Assembly: GCA_025617745.1 (NCBI GenBank)
Contig: CM046873.1
Coordinates: 29,835,410-29,899,409 of the forward strand
DNA from: Heliocidaris erythrogramma
Taxonomy: Eukaryota > Echinodermata > Echinoidea > Camarodonta > Echinometridae
Direction of reading: 5' to 3'
Length of the DNA: 64,000 bases
Shown here: one piece after another, positions 22,072-33,065 of the stretch
How positions within the stretch are numbered: the stretch's first letter is position 1
Layout of the letters: every line of letters starts with the position of its first letter
The notes under the pieces: generated by a model
Told to the model about the DNA's origin: nothing
The model's input: only the letters and a program-made list of their open reading frames with translations
The model's database searches: none
Translations under genes and position numbers: made by a program

Positions 22072-22260
22072 TGGCATGGGCGTTGTGGCGTGCGCCTGTA
22101 ATCCAGCTACCAGTGGAAGTTATAAACTGATTCAGCGGACCCAGGTTCGAGACTGAGTCACGTCTTTCGGATGGTGACGTTTAAGGTCGGTCCCAGACGT
22201 AAATAATCATATCTGATTGATACACGTCTGTAAAAACCCAATTACACACACACACATGCA
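22072..22260 (+). repeat. SINE with 7SL-like head
   Basis: The head contains GGGCGTTGTGGCGTGCGCCT, then GTAATCCAGCTAC, closely resembling the 5' Alu domain of SRP (7SL) RNA (G-rich start, GCCTGTARTCCCAGCTAC). A downstream CCCAGGTTCGAG sits where Alu-type elements carry their B box. The body CTTTCGGATGGTGACGTTTA is of a kind found in many SINEs. Promoter boxes look plausible. Confidence 0.5.
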
Positions 22261-22281
22261 GACGGCGCAATAAATCGCATC

Positions 22282-22371
22282 GTCTGCCATGTCTGCCCAC
22301 AGTAGCTGTACTATCTCGTCTCGCAAACGGCAGAGGTGATAGTACAGCTACTGTGGGCAGACATGGCAGAC
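22282..22371. repeat. Perfect 34-bp inverted repeat
   Basis: 22282-22315 and 22338-22371 are exact reverse complements (ends GTCTGCC and GGCAGAC) around a 22-base spacer. Directly adjacent to the 7SL-like SINE tail; the flanking GACGGCGCAATAAATC / GACGACGCAATAAATC is also duplicated. Confidence 0.9.
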
Positions 22372-25319
22372 GACGCAATAAATCATCGTTTTGTGGTAAG
22401 TTGTAAGTTAGTTAACTAAATTTAAGTTAGGGAGCGCAATAAAGTAATAGTTTAAGCTTGATTTGGTACTATAATTACTTCAAGAAAGGATGTAATTTAA
22501 TCAAAATGCATGTAGTCGCAATTTTGTAGTCGCGGTTCGCAACGCTTTTGAATGGCCAGCTTGTACAGCGCTGTCGTTCGCGACAGCGCTGTGTTAGGCC
22601 CACTTATACATGTACAAGCTTATCTGAAGATAACCTTGTACTCCAATCTAGCTTTTATGGGTGAATAGGCTTCAATAGCTTTTGTGTGTATCAGCAGGCC
22701 CTTTTCCAGGCTAGATAATTCATACAGGAGAGGAAAATAATTATTTAAAATTTCACTTTCAAGTCTGAATCCCTACATTTGTGGCAAAGTAAGAGTTGAA
22801 GAGTCCCGGAATCAGGTAATCTAGCAAATTTAAGAAAATTAAATCTTGTTTAGAGCAATTTTGTTGTCTGCTTTTGACTGCTGCAACAGTGAATGTTGGA
22901 CAGGCAAGGGCCTAGTGGTAGGGAGTTCGGTGACTTTTGGATTTTTTTTCAACATCCCTATAAATTTGGTATCATTGGAAAGGTCTTGCTAAGAGAAAAA
23001 CAATGGTGGTAAAATCAGCTAAATCCATTAAAAATTGGAGAAGTTACATGCGATTTTCTGTTTTCCCACCCGATTTCACGTCTGCCATTTTTCATTATTT
23101 TATGGCGTGGAAAAAATCATCCTTAAAAATATTATTGCAATTTTTAACTACCATTTTTGTCATACTATCAGGTAACAAAAAAAAAAAGAAGAAATCAGAA
23201 GTACCTTAACAGTGCAGATCACTCTTTTTGCAATCCTCTCAAAAAAGTTACCCATTAGAGCGGCACATCCCCGTATGCCTTACTGTGTAAGTACCCCCCC
23301 CCCCCTTCACGAATGGTGGGCCTATAACCTGATTATGACAAACGAAATAAAATAAATAAAAGGGGTCTATGTATGCATGTCATTGTGTATGTACTATAAC
23401 ACTGCAATTGTCTAAACACTGAGGACCCGAGGCACGGGTAGAAAATTTTGTTAAGGAAAAATAAACAGTTGGATACATATGGCGAACCACTTGATTGTTT
23501 TCAAGTTCTTTCTTCTTCTTCTTCTTCTTATTATCCAACACGTGGAACTTTTTAATATGGATACAGATATGTATGTATATATATATATATTAATAGGTAT
23601 GTACACATATTTATATATAACTCTAAAGGCTACATTAGGTGTAGTTTTTTGTCTTATTTCTATGCTCAACTGTCCACCTAATGTACCAATTGTCCACCTA
23701 ATTTAGGGGGGGGGGGGGCATTATTATGACGAAATAAACCGCATTGCCATTGTTGTGTGTCTACCTAATGTACCCTTTAGTAATATATTGTAAGACTGGT
23801 ATTTTGTCATCAATTACTTTGCTCTAAATGTTTGTCTACTCTCCTTTTGTTGTCCGTCTGGACCCGTTGAATTATTAAAATTTACATTAGTTTTCTTTTC
23901 AGCACTGCCTTGCAATGTGGAATTAATTCAGTTTAGTTAATGATATTCAGTTACCACCACCACCACCATCACCCTAGATACCTTTCCTCTTGTTCTGTTT
24001 TGTCACCTTCATTCCTTCCCTATTCAGGTGCATTCATTCATTCCATCCCACACCTGATTCCTAAGTTGAGCTCAGACAGCTCCCATTCTTATGTGATCAT
24101 CCCAACCTACTTTATACCACCTCAATTCCTTTCTTTCCCTATTGGTTCATTTATTGAATTGCATTTCCCCATTTTTGTTAGACTCCTCCATATTGGTATT
24201 GTTGATATATATCATTTGAATATTTAAATACACATTATGTAAACTATGTTCTGTAGATTTTGGGCAAGCAGCCCCAAGTGAAGTTCAATAAAATCAGAGC
24301 ACTACCAGACATCTTCAACTGATCAGTTCGTCTTTCTTCTCTCCCGAGTTCTCTCTACATTAAGTTATCTCCCATCTTCATATGATTCTTAAGTTCGAGG
24401 ATAGATTATTTTCTAAGTCTAAGCACGGTTCATTTTATAGCGCAACAATATATATATATATTCATATATTTATTTATTTATATATTGATTTAACTATTTC
24501 AAAACTATATTGACTCTTGGCTTGCCCTAGCCTAGTATAAGACTTAGTTATATTTATTTACTTTTTTTATACAAAAATTCTACACCCACATTTTAACAAT
24601 GACAAACAGCTAAAGATAGTATACTTATTCAAGGCTCAACTCCAAATAAAGTCAAGTCACCATTTTTGTCACTTTTCCGATTTGTCTATTTTTTTTCTAA
24701 GTGCACTGCGATTCCATGCGTTATTATGAAATCACTAACATTATACACCATTGCATTCTTGAAACTTCAAATTTTCTAAAAATGTGGGTTTTTAAGTGGT
24801 TTTTCCCCCTCCTTCATAACATTTTAACAGTTTTTGTACCTCCCAAAGTATGAAAAATATACTCAAAACATGTCAAAATTAACACTTTCTCTTCTCTGCT
24901 ACGAACAAAAGTCAATTTCCGGCCAAATCCAGCAATCTTGGTACGAGAAGAAAGCTCATACTCTCGGCTATCAAACCAGTTCATTCACGAAGATGATTGT
25001 ATAACCCGGAAGAGCTATCAAAGTTCGGAGGTCCGAGAGGATTCTGGGAAAATATTATCAAAATGGCAGCCCCCTGGAGCAGTCCCGACCGCATAGTGCT
25101 GCAAAGTCTCTCGGATTGTCACACGTTTATTTCAGATTATACTGAAAATTTATCCAAGTAATTGACATCAAAAGAACAAAACACCTCTTAGCTACCAGCA
25201 GATGTGTTCGAAAATATGAATCTAGATTGCTGTTATTCAATGTTATTACTGTTTTCAAGTAGGCCTAGGCCTACTTGTTTTACGTGAATGACAGATACAA
25301 ATTCTTCTTCCGTTGCAGT
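22372..25319. other. Intergenic, AT-rich
   Basis: No gene supported. Holds short homopolymers (poly-C at about 23296, poly-G at about 23706), a CTT microsatellite near 23512 and TA-rich tracts near 23575 and 24450. Around 24880-25130 is a locally GC-richer patch of unknown nature. Confidence 0.5.
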
Positions 25320-25700
25320 ACAGTCCACCGTCAGGTGTATAGTCGTACTGTTGAGGTGCAGTGCACCAGATCGACGTTGCTCTATCCTTTCAATTGTTGA
25401 ACGCCAAACAAGGTAGCAGCAACTCCCATCTTTTAACGTCTTTTGGTATGACGCGGCCGAGGTTCGAACCCACGACCTCCCGATTGTGAGGCGGACGCTC
25501 TACTGACTGAGCCAACACATCGGTTTTTTGTGGGATTGGGATGTACAGGTGTACCACTACACCGGGGTTTCCCCCTACTCTTATTCCAATAGTGCAGTGG
25601 GTTCTTAACGTGCAAAGGTGGTGACTTTCCTCTACACGGGACCTCCAGTTAACGTCCTATCCGAGGGACGGAAGTGGCATTTCGCCGAACTCGCTAACTT
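25320..25700 (-). repeat. tRNA-derived SINE (Val-like head)
   Basis: The minus strand from about 25525 reads a tRNA-like cloverleaf with A box TGGCTCAGTCAGTAGAGC, an anticodon loop CTCACAA (CAC) and B box GGTTCGAACC, followed by a body CAAAAGACGTTAAAAGATGG. The acceptor stem is imperfect and no CCA follows, so it is a SINE head, not a functional tRNA gene. The neighbouring GGTACACCTGTAC segment (minus strand) is probably part of the same or a fused repeat. Confidence 0.7.
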
Positions 25701-26439
25701 AGTTACAGAATACAGGGGTTACCTTCCACTTTCCAGTTCCACTTCAGGATCAAGTAAGTAACTAGTAATGTTGTAAAAACTAAAAATATAATTTGTAAAA
25801 ATTGAATTTGATTTTGAATTTGAAATTGAATGACTAAAAAAGAAAGAAAAAAAAAATCGGCAGGTTTTTTTTAGTATTTTACCCTGCATGTTTTTTTTGT
25901 CTTGCCGGGGGCACATACCCACCACTTTTTGGGTCGAGTGCCCCTCCCTCCCCCCTCCCTCCCCCCCCCCCGGAGGCTTCGTCGGTGGCACTCCCGGGGG
26001 GGGGGGCCTGTAGTTACCGCCTGACTTGTCACTCGAGTCGGGGAGACTTAAAACCAACACTAATTAAAGTATATGGGACCACAATGAAAACATTCGCCAT
26101 GTTCCTATCTCAATTAGTCGGCTAGATTACCTTTTTTAACATCAAATATTGCTGCTAATACTCACCTTAGGTATAGCTCAAATGACTTGATACCGAAATC
26201 TTCAAATTTGGCAAGAGACTGATATCATTCAAGTCTAGAATTTTTAGTAGAAATAAATTTTCATGAACATCGTGCAGTCGATAAATCAGGTAGCTTTGAG
26301 TAAAAAAACAAAAAAGGAAAATAAATGGAGACAGTGCAGTTTCAGAACGTCGCGTCACTCTACGGATTTTTTCCATAGAGATCAGTGACGTTGCGTACGT
26401 ACATGAAAATGATACTGGGACAACTACTATGGTCAATTA

Positions 26440-26616
26440 GGATGGTTTCCCCAAAGATAATTACCCATGGACAATTACCCCAGGAAAATTACACCCAGGA
26501 CAATTACTAGTACCCCCCAAATACCCCCAGTAAAGTGGAGTAAAGTTAGCTCTACGTACACCAGGAACAGCCTTTTCCCATCTTAATAAGAAGTTCAAAA
26601 GCGGCGCTAAGGGAGC

Positions 26617-26647
<31 letters not shown>

Positions 26648-27535
26648 GTGCTTGGGACACATTGCCTCCACATATTCAAATTCCCCAAGAGGTTTTTTTC
26701 TGATTATAAGTGCCCTTTCTGGCTTCTAATAGGTACCTCTTTCCACTTCTAATAAATGACCTATTCACCTTTGATAAGTGCCCTTTTCCCTTCTCTGATA
26801 AATTACCCTTTTCACCTCTGAGAAGTGCTGCCTTTTTCTTATCTTCTAATAAATGTCCCTTTTTACTTCTGATAAGTGCCCGTTTTTGTTTCTAATTAAT
26901 ACCCGTTTCTCCAGCCCTCCATTCTGACAACACCCCTTATCACCACTAATAAGTGTCTACTTTTACTTACTGATAAGTGCACCATTTTACCTATGTTGAG
27001 CATTGTCGCTTACAAAATATTCGGTCCTTTTAAAGTTCTCAAAAAATCATATCTAGCTTCGGCTAGGAGTCCTAAGACACTTATCAGAAGTAAAAAAGCG
27101 GGTAAAAAGATTTTGTCCGATTAGAAAATGGGTAGGCCTACTTATCAAAGGTTGAAAGGGCCAAATATCAGGAGAGGAAAAAGAGCACTTATGGAAACAA
27201 AAGGAACACTTATCAGAAGTGTAATGTAAAACCGTGCCAGATTTGAAATGGGGCACTTAGAAATGAAAAAGCCGTATATATCTGCAGAGAAAACAGGCAC
27301 TTTTCAGAATTAGAAAAGGGTACTTGGAAATGCACCATGTGGTCTCAGCCCCCGGTAGCGCCACCTCTGCCCTTCATAAGATGGGGAGGCAGTCCTGTGG
27401 TACCTGGGCTAATTGTGCTAGGCAGTAACTTTCCTGGGGTAATCGTCCGGGGGGGGGGGGGGATTGTTTTGAGGGGTAATATTCTGGGGGGGGGGGTCGT
27501 CCTAGGGGTAGTGCACTTTTGTGTACTCCTATTCG
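26440..27535. repeat. ~1.1-kb inverted minisatellite element
   Basis: The left half (about 26700-26990) repeats a ~30-bp unit around CTTCTGATAAGTGCCC. The right half (about 27060-27320) holds the inverted unit GGGCACTTATCAGAAG. The flanks also mirror: GACAATTACCCCAGGAAAAT at 26470 against the reverse complement near 27430, then TTTTCCCATCTTAATAAG against CTTCATAAGATGGGGA, then G runs. The axis is near 27,010. Confidence 0.75.
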
Positions 27536-28084
27536 TCTAAACAAAATAATCACAATTTGCCCCTCCTCGTTTTTATTGTTGTTTTCTTAAATTCCCCAAG
27601 GATTTTGTGCGCTCTCTTTTTCCTGCTCCCTCGCTCCCTCTCTCTCTCCTTCCTCTCCAATCCATAATTATTAGCCCACATCTCCTTCCTTTTTCCTCTT
27701 CACTCAATTTGTTCTTTCTTCATCATATAAATCTGTACCTCTACGTTGTTTCCAGTCATTATGTGTTTCTGTAAATGCTGCCTCTCTTAGCAAAAACCCT
27801 TTTTTGTTGTTATGTAATATGTACAGTACTTTACCTTTTCTCAGTGGACCTATTCATTTCCATAAATTAAGTTTCATATGTAATTATTCTACTATTTTTT
27901 TCTTTTCAAAAGGATTGATTTTTGTATTGATCTATCTTTCTTCAGATCTAATGTTTCGATATAAATTTTGAAATTTGCACAGCATTATGATGATTGTATT
28001 TTTGTATTGTATCTTGTTGGAAAGGAAGAAATAAAAATATGAAAGTATTAAAAATATTATATTTATAGTCCCGAGGTAGAGAGG
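27536..28084. other. T-rich segment
   Basis: Pyrimidine-rich DNA with (TCTC)n and an AAATAAAAATATGAAAG-type end near 28030. It could be a LINE 3' end or a UTR; nothing decisive is visible. Confidence 0.3.
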
Positions 28085-28350
28085 TAACTTGGTCTAGTGG
28101 ATATGTTTCCGGACTGTGAACTACGAGGTACGGGGTTCATATCCATGCCGCATCATTATCCCGTCCTTTGGCAAGACATTGATCTACAATTGCCACACAC
28201 GACCCAGGCGTGGTAAGTGGGTACCTGGTAGGATTTATTCATGGATTGCACTGGGCCCTACGGTAGCCGGAGCTAAAGCCGGGGTAATAAAATCAAGTCA
28301 TTTGGAAGCTCATGAGAGGTTACATCATAATGTCGTATGCGCTATTCCAG
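28085..28350 (+). repeat. tRNA-derived SINE
   Basis: Head: AACTTGGTCTAGTGGATA (A-box-like), then ACTGTGAACTACGAGGT, then GGGTTCATATCC (B-box-like). Body: GTCCTTTGGCAAGACATTGA, then GTACCTGGTAGGATTTATTC. Same family as 58090-58440 (minus) and the fragments at 13345 and 15830. Confidence 0.75.
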
Positions 28351-29040
28351 AACGGAATATCATTATTATTAGTTGTCCGGAATACATGAAAATTAATACA
28401 GTAGAATAAAATCATCCAACAAAGGTTTCAATACACATCAGATCATTAGCTACATTTATGAGAAATTTAGAGTACTCTCTGCTAATCGATGTATTTTTTC
28501 TAGTTATTTCAGTTAAGGAGGAGATTACATTCGTTGTGTTACCCCTATAATATTTTACTTTATTTAGTTATATTTGTCACCATAACGTTGCAAGTTCCCT
28601 TTTTCTATTCTTCAGAGGCTCATGCAGAGCCCATTCAGAGGAGTCTTCCTGGCCTAACGCATACTACATGTATTTAATAAGCCAGTTCGGGGTTAGCGTA
28701 TGGTACTGAGATTGTACAAATGACCCCAAATATCCACAGATATTTTAGACATGGAGGGTCCCTTTATGTGCACTTCAGAAAAATAAGTCTGGGAGTGATA
28801 GAGGTGCCTCATGAATAGCTTTTGTTTCCCCCTTTAAAAAGAATACTTCCACCTGGATATCATGGAATGCACCATTAGTGCATAATTGAATAATGATTAC
28901 ATGACATTCATGAGCACATATCGAATATTAGTGTCAGTGGGTTTTAGAATTTGGTACAGATGACCTTTATCTGCTCATGCTCAGATTGCATCCCCGAAGT
29001 GGCTTATTTGTCTATGGTGTGTTTTGTTTGTGTAGGCTTG
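28351..29040. other. Intergenic, no feature recognised
   Basis: AT-rich DNA with no domain-bearing frame, repeat or RNA signature seen. Confidence 0.5.
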
Positions 29041-29099
29041 TTCAGAAATGGTGGGCAGCATTGCGTCGCGTCGCGTTGCGTTGACGCGGACGCCACCAT

Positions 29100-29292
29100 T
29101 CGTCCAAAGCCCCCCCCCCCCCCCCGGTTTTGCCGAAAGGGTGCGTTTGGACTTTTCTAATTTCTAATATAATATCAATGACGGTGGCGGATTTACGGAT
29201 CCCGGCAGGGCTTGCAAAAACTGTCTCCGCCGGGAGTCGAACCCGGGTCTTTGGCACTGTACGCCAAATGCCTTAACCACTAGACCACGGAT
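29100..29292 (-). repeat. tRNA-like SINE head
   Basis: The minus strand from 29292 has GTGGTCTAGTGGTTAAGGC (A box), a 6-bp stem TTTGGC/GCCAAA with a 7-base loop, and a T arm CCGGGTTCGACTCCCGG (B box). The acceptor stem has mismatches. It runs into the tail GGATCCGTAAATCCGCCACC and then a poly(G) (minus strand), so it is a SINE or tRNA relic. Confidence 0.6.
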
Positions 29293-29329
29293 GCGGGTTG
29301 AGTGGTTTCCGGCTACACCATGTAGAAAA

Positions 29330-29496
29330 AACACCGACAGGCAGCCCTTGCAACCCCTTCGCTCTTAATTTATTTCTTTTTTTTGAGGGACAGGAGAGTA
29401 TTGACCAATGAAAAGCCGCATGCCTAGCTAGATCCATGGCGGAATAAATTAACTGCGAAGGGATTGCAAGGGCTGCCTGTCGGTGTTTTGCAAACC
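29330..29496. repeat. Inverted repeat next to tRNA-like SINE
   Basis: ACACCGACAGGCAGCCCTTG (about 29330) is inverted as CAAGGGCTGCCTGTCGGTGT ending near 29490. The arms extend into CGCTCTTAATTTATT / AATAAATTAACTGCG. Fold-back structure of ~165 bp. Confidence 0.8.
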
Positions 29497-29545
29497 CTGC
29501 AGTTATTTCCACAGAAAGAAAGTCAGCAAATTATTTCTATCAATC

Positions 29546-29613
29546 AATTCAGTTGATTTCTCACATTATATATATTATATATTATATATATAATGTGAGA
29601 AATCAATTCAATT
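29546..29613. repeat. TA-rich palindrome
   Basis: CAATTCAGTTGATTTCTCAC and GTGAGAAATCAATTCAATTG enclose an alternating TATA core. One mismatch in 20. Confidence 0.85.
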
Positions 29614-29825
29614 GTTTGAGAGAAATAATATATATAAACACAACACAAAAAGTAAGTTCCCCCTAAAGCAAAATGGCGTAACATTTTAACGAAAAGGTTT
29701 TAAGCAAAATAACTTGGCAGGAGTGTTCCTACACTTATTGACTAACTTCTGTGTGAAAATGAGATTGATCTGTCAAGTCATGCATGAGTGAACACACATT
29801 AAATGGAAAATTGTCACTTATGATT

Positions 29826-32720
29826 TCTAGTGAACCACATCAAACAGAACAAAGAATAATCAAAATTACTATTCCAATCTTTATTCAAAAGTAGTAGCAT
29901 TTAATGAAAATGAAAATATTGTTAATGAAGTAATTCGAGAAACATCAATCTGAATACAGTTTTTCAAACACGTTATCACAAAACATTCAATTACTGCCTC
30001 TACTCTCGATAAATTCAACTTATTTGACGTAATTACAAACAATGATACATTTTGACAATCTTCAGTACATATCAGGAGATCATAAACGTCATAATATCCG
30101 ATGTCAACTTCTCACATTCAACTTCTTGAAAATATGGACAACAATGAACAAGAATGGCACATATATGTATATTGCGATTTTCAACACAATCAACAAAATA
30201 AATTTGCAGAGTCAAGGTTGACAATTTCGTACATTGGAAGCGAGTGTTCACTTCGCATTTTTCTGTCTTAACCCTACACATTTCCGCTTCCTCTTTGATG
30301 CTTTAAAGGCACAATTAGTTATATCACTCTCTCATTTTTTAGTTTTAGAATTGTGATCAAATAGGGGTTGGCAACCTCTCAAATGGACAAATAAAGTGTG
30401 TAGCGCGTTCGTACTTTTAAATGCAAACAGTAACAACACGTCGAGTATGTAGAGCCATCGTCAGGGGGGGGGGGGGGGTACCATTAACGCCCCTATTGAG
30501 CCCCTCTGCAAGAGTCCATGATTTACTTTCTGTTTTAGTAAAACCCCCAAAACACTATATATCCGGTTTTGGAAAAGTCCGAAATTCCTCTCCGAAATTC
30601 CGAAATTCCGAAATTCCTCCCCCTCATGTACCGGCACTAAAAATCCTAAATTCAATCCAAAATATGCTTTCACTAGCAAAGCGGGACATAGGCATTCAAA
30701 AAAAAACTTATGTGTCTCTTTACGATTACCAATGCTTATGTAATATATGATAAAACATTTTTGAATGTGAACATTTGATTTCATTCCATAAATCAAAACA
30801 TGTCTTTGAATGTATCAGTGTATCAGGAAGTTTATATTAAGTTATTTAGTTATTAACTTAATGTATACAAAACAAAAAATCAAAGAAGCAAACGGTGAAA
30901 TCATTCATTTGTAGATTGGATATACTAAAAGTTAATTTCAATTGCTGACACCTGAATGCCATGGATGTAACCTAACATATAAAAAAGAACATAAAAAGAA
31001 AACAACAACGAAACAAAAAACCCCCCCAAAAACAAACAAACAAACAAAACAAAAAAAACCACGAAAATACCCCAAAACATCTGAGATGACATGGGAAATA
31101 TACACTGCTTCATACCTTCAATGCAAACAACATGATTTATTGCAAATCACAAGAAACACTATAATAATGAACTATTCCGTATCATGACCACCATGATTAA
31201 AACAACTGAACTCAAATGTTCAAAATAAATTATAGTAATTTTTATAATAACTCCATGATTCTTCATTAAACAACTCAGGATAACATGGAATACTACAATT
31301 TCAATGCAAGTTCATGGGTTTGGTGAAATCAACATTTCAGAGCATACTACATGTACCATATATTCTGGGATAGATTAAATGTTCGATATTTCTTCGAAGA
31401 GATGTGCGAGGAACAAATTTTCGGACTATCGAGGGCATACGAATCGACCGAAAGTGCATTGTGAGATATCAAGATAGAACACGATAAAAACACGTCATGT
31501 CATGTGATCATCATCGAATCATCATAATTATACAATACAAATAATATAAAATACATGACTTTTCATGCTATGCCATGCATTAACAAATATTAAATACGTC
31601 AAATCAGTATACACATCAAACCATTATCACACTTAGGCTTTATTCGTGCCTGTTCTTACGCATTTCTATACAGCAAACGCTATTTACAAACGCTTAATAC
31701 ATGTTCAATGAGTGATAATATTTTTCATTTCCATAAGTGATTCGCATAAACCTCATTATTGATGATTTCCTTTAGAATAAAACAACATAGAAGAGGAACA
31801 TCCCTTCCCATTGTTAACTGCAAAACAAATATTGACAATATAGAAAGGCATAATGTAATATGTGATACAATATATTGGCAAAAATCCTTGCCAAACATAG
31901 TTATAGAGACGCAGAGAGTTTCGTTTTGTTTCATCTCTTTTGTCTATCTCTCGTCTCTTCAATAAAGCTCAGTCACTATGAAGCATGAAAATGACAATCC
32001 ATGCAGTTGGCATCGACACAATTTAAACAAGTCAAATCAACAGGTATATGAATCCATTATCATAATAAGCTTCTAATTGAGCAAAATTCATATCATACGG
32101 TTTGTAAAGCATGAACTATTTACAAATGCCTAATACAATCCGTGATAATGTTCCCAAGTTTCAATTCTATAAGTGATTCAAATAATTTTCCTTTCCTCAA
32201 TAATTTCACAGATAAATGGACCATCAATTTTCAGCAAAGCAAACACATTCTTAACACGTCGAATCAATATGTTTAGCAATCCATTATTATAATAACCTTC
32301 CAAACATGCTAAATGAGCAAACTTCAATATGATGCGGTTTTTATAAAGCTATCACTATTTACAAATGCTTAATACAATACGTTATGATAGCTTATAACTG
32401 ATACCAATTCCATAAGTAGCATCATTGGGAATAGAAATATCCTTTCTTTCTGTTAATTGTGGAGCAAAAGTTGACAATAGATATCTGTTACGAAGAAGGA
32501 ACGTCAAAAATAATAATAATATATAAGATTTATAAGGCGCCGAATCCACTTGATGATCAAATGCTCAAGGCGCAACTTGTGCAAAAGATGAAATACATCA
32601 CAAATCCTTGCCAAAGTAAGTCCTTGTTAAAATATATAGAGAAGAGTATCCTTCCTACTGTATTTCGCTCTTTCTTTCTTTCTCTCTCTCTCTCTCTCTC
32701 TCTCTTCTTCCAAATGAAGC
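29826..32720. repeat. Duplicated block, copy A
   Basis: Colinear with 54403-57790 in the same orientation, with substitutions and indels. Shared anchors include TCTAGTGAACCA, AAATATGGACAACAAT, ATGCTATGCCATGCAT/ATATACA, TGCCAAACATAGTTA and ATAATAAGCTTCTAA. TTTATT at 29880 and at 54475 sits at the same place in both copies, a conserved polyadenylation signal for a minus-strand transcript (inference). This copy lacks the LINE, the TA-MITE and the two fold-back inserts found in copy B. Confidence 0.75.
31590..32480. repeat. ~300-bp internal tandem units within block A
   Basis: ACTATTTACAAATGCCTAAT-like segments recur near 31680, 32110 and 32350, each followed by GATAATG/GATAGC and then a TTCCATAAGTGATTC-like stretch. 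Each is followed by a TCAATAATTTC- or TTCTGTTAAT-like stretch. Three diverged units; copy B keeps at least two. Confidence 0.6.
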
Positions 32721-32934
32721 TTAACCCCCTTAAAGCAATGAAGGTTGACCTACAACCTCGATGGATGCTTCTAATGAGACTTTTGGGGGAGATATTACAA
32801 AATTGAATTGAGCTCATATGACAAGGTTAATTGATATACACTAAGTAATCTGATGAGGCAAATGATGTTTAAACTTTACATCTATGAATTAAGATCGATA
32901 CTGAGCATATTTATACATCATCCAGATGCTATCA

Positions 32935-33060
32935 TATATACATATATACATATAGTTGATTTCAAGTAATTTGTTTTATACCTGCGTGATAACCTGATGA
33001 GTGCAGGTCGAAAAGCTTCGTTATCATGTCTCTTTTTCGTGCCATATTGAAATATATACA
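32935..33060. repeat. Solo half of the 46732-47467 palindromic element
   Basis: TATAGTTGATTTCAAGTAAT, then CCTGCGTGATAACCTGATGA, then CTTTTTCGTGCCATATTGAA match the right arm at 47366-47467 almost exactly. The inverted left arm is absent. Its left boundary marks where the inner palindrome begins in the larger copy. Confidence 0.8.
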
Positions 33061-33065
33061 TGTAT

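Noticed and set aside
25441-25525. Candidate tRNA-Val gene on the minus strand
   Set aside because: Mismatched acceptor stem and a SINE body directly attached; treated as a SINE head.
29219-29292. Candidate tRNA gene on the minus strand
   Set aside because: Acceptor-stem mismatches and an unusual anticodon (ACA), with SINE-like tail; a relic.
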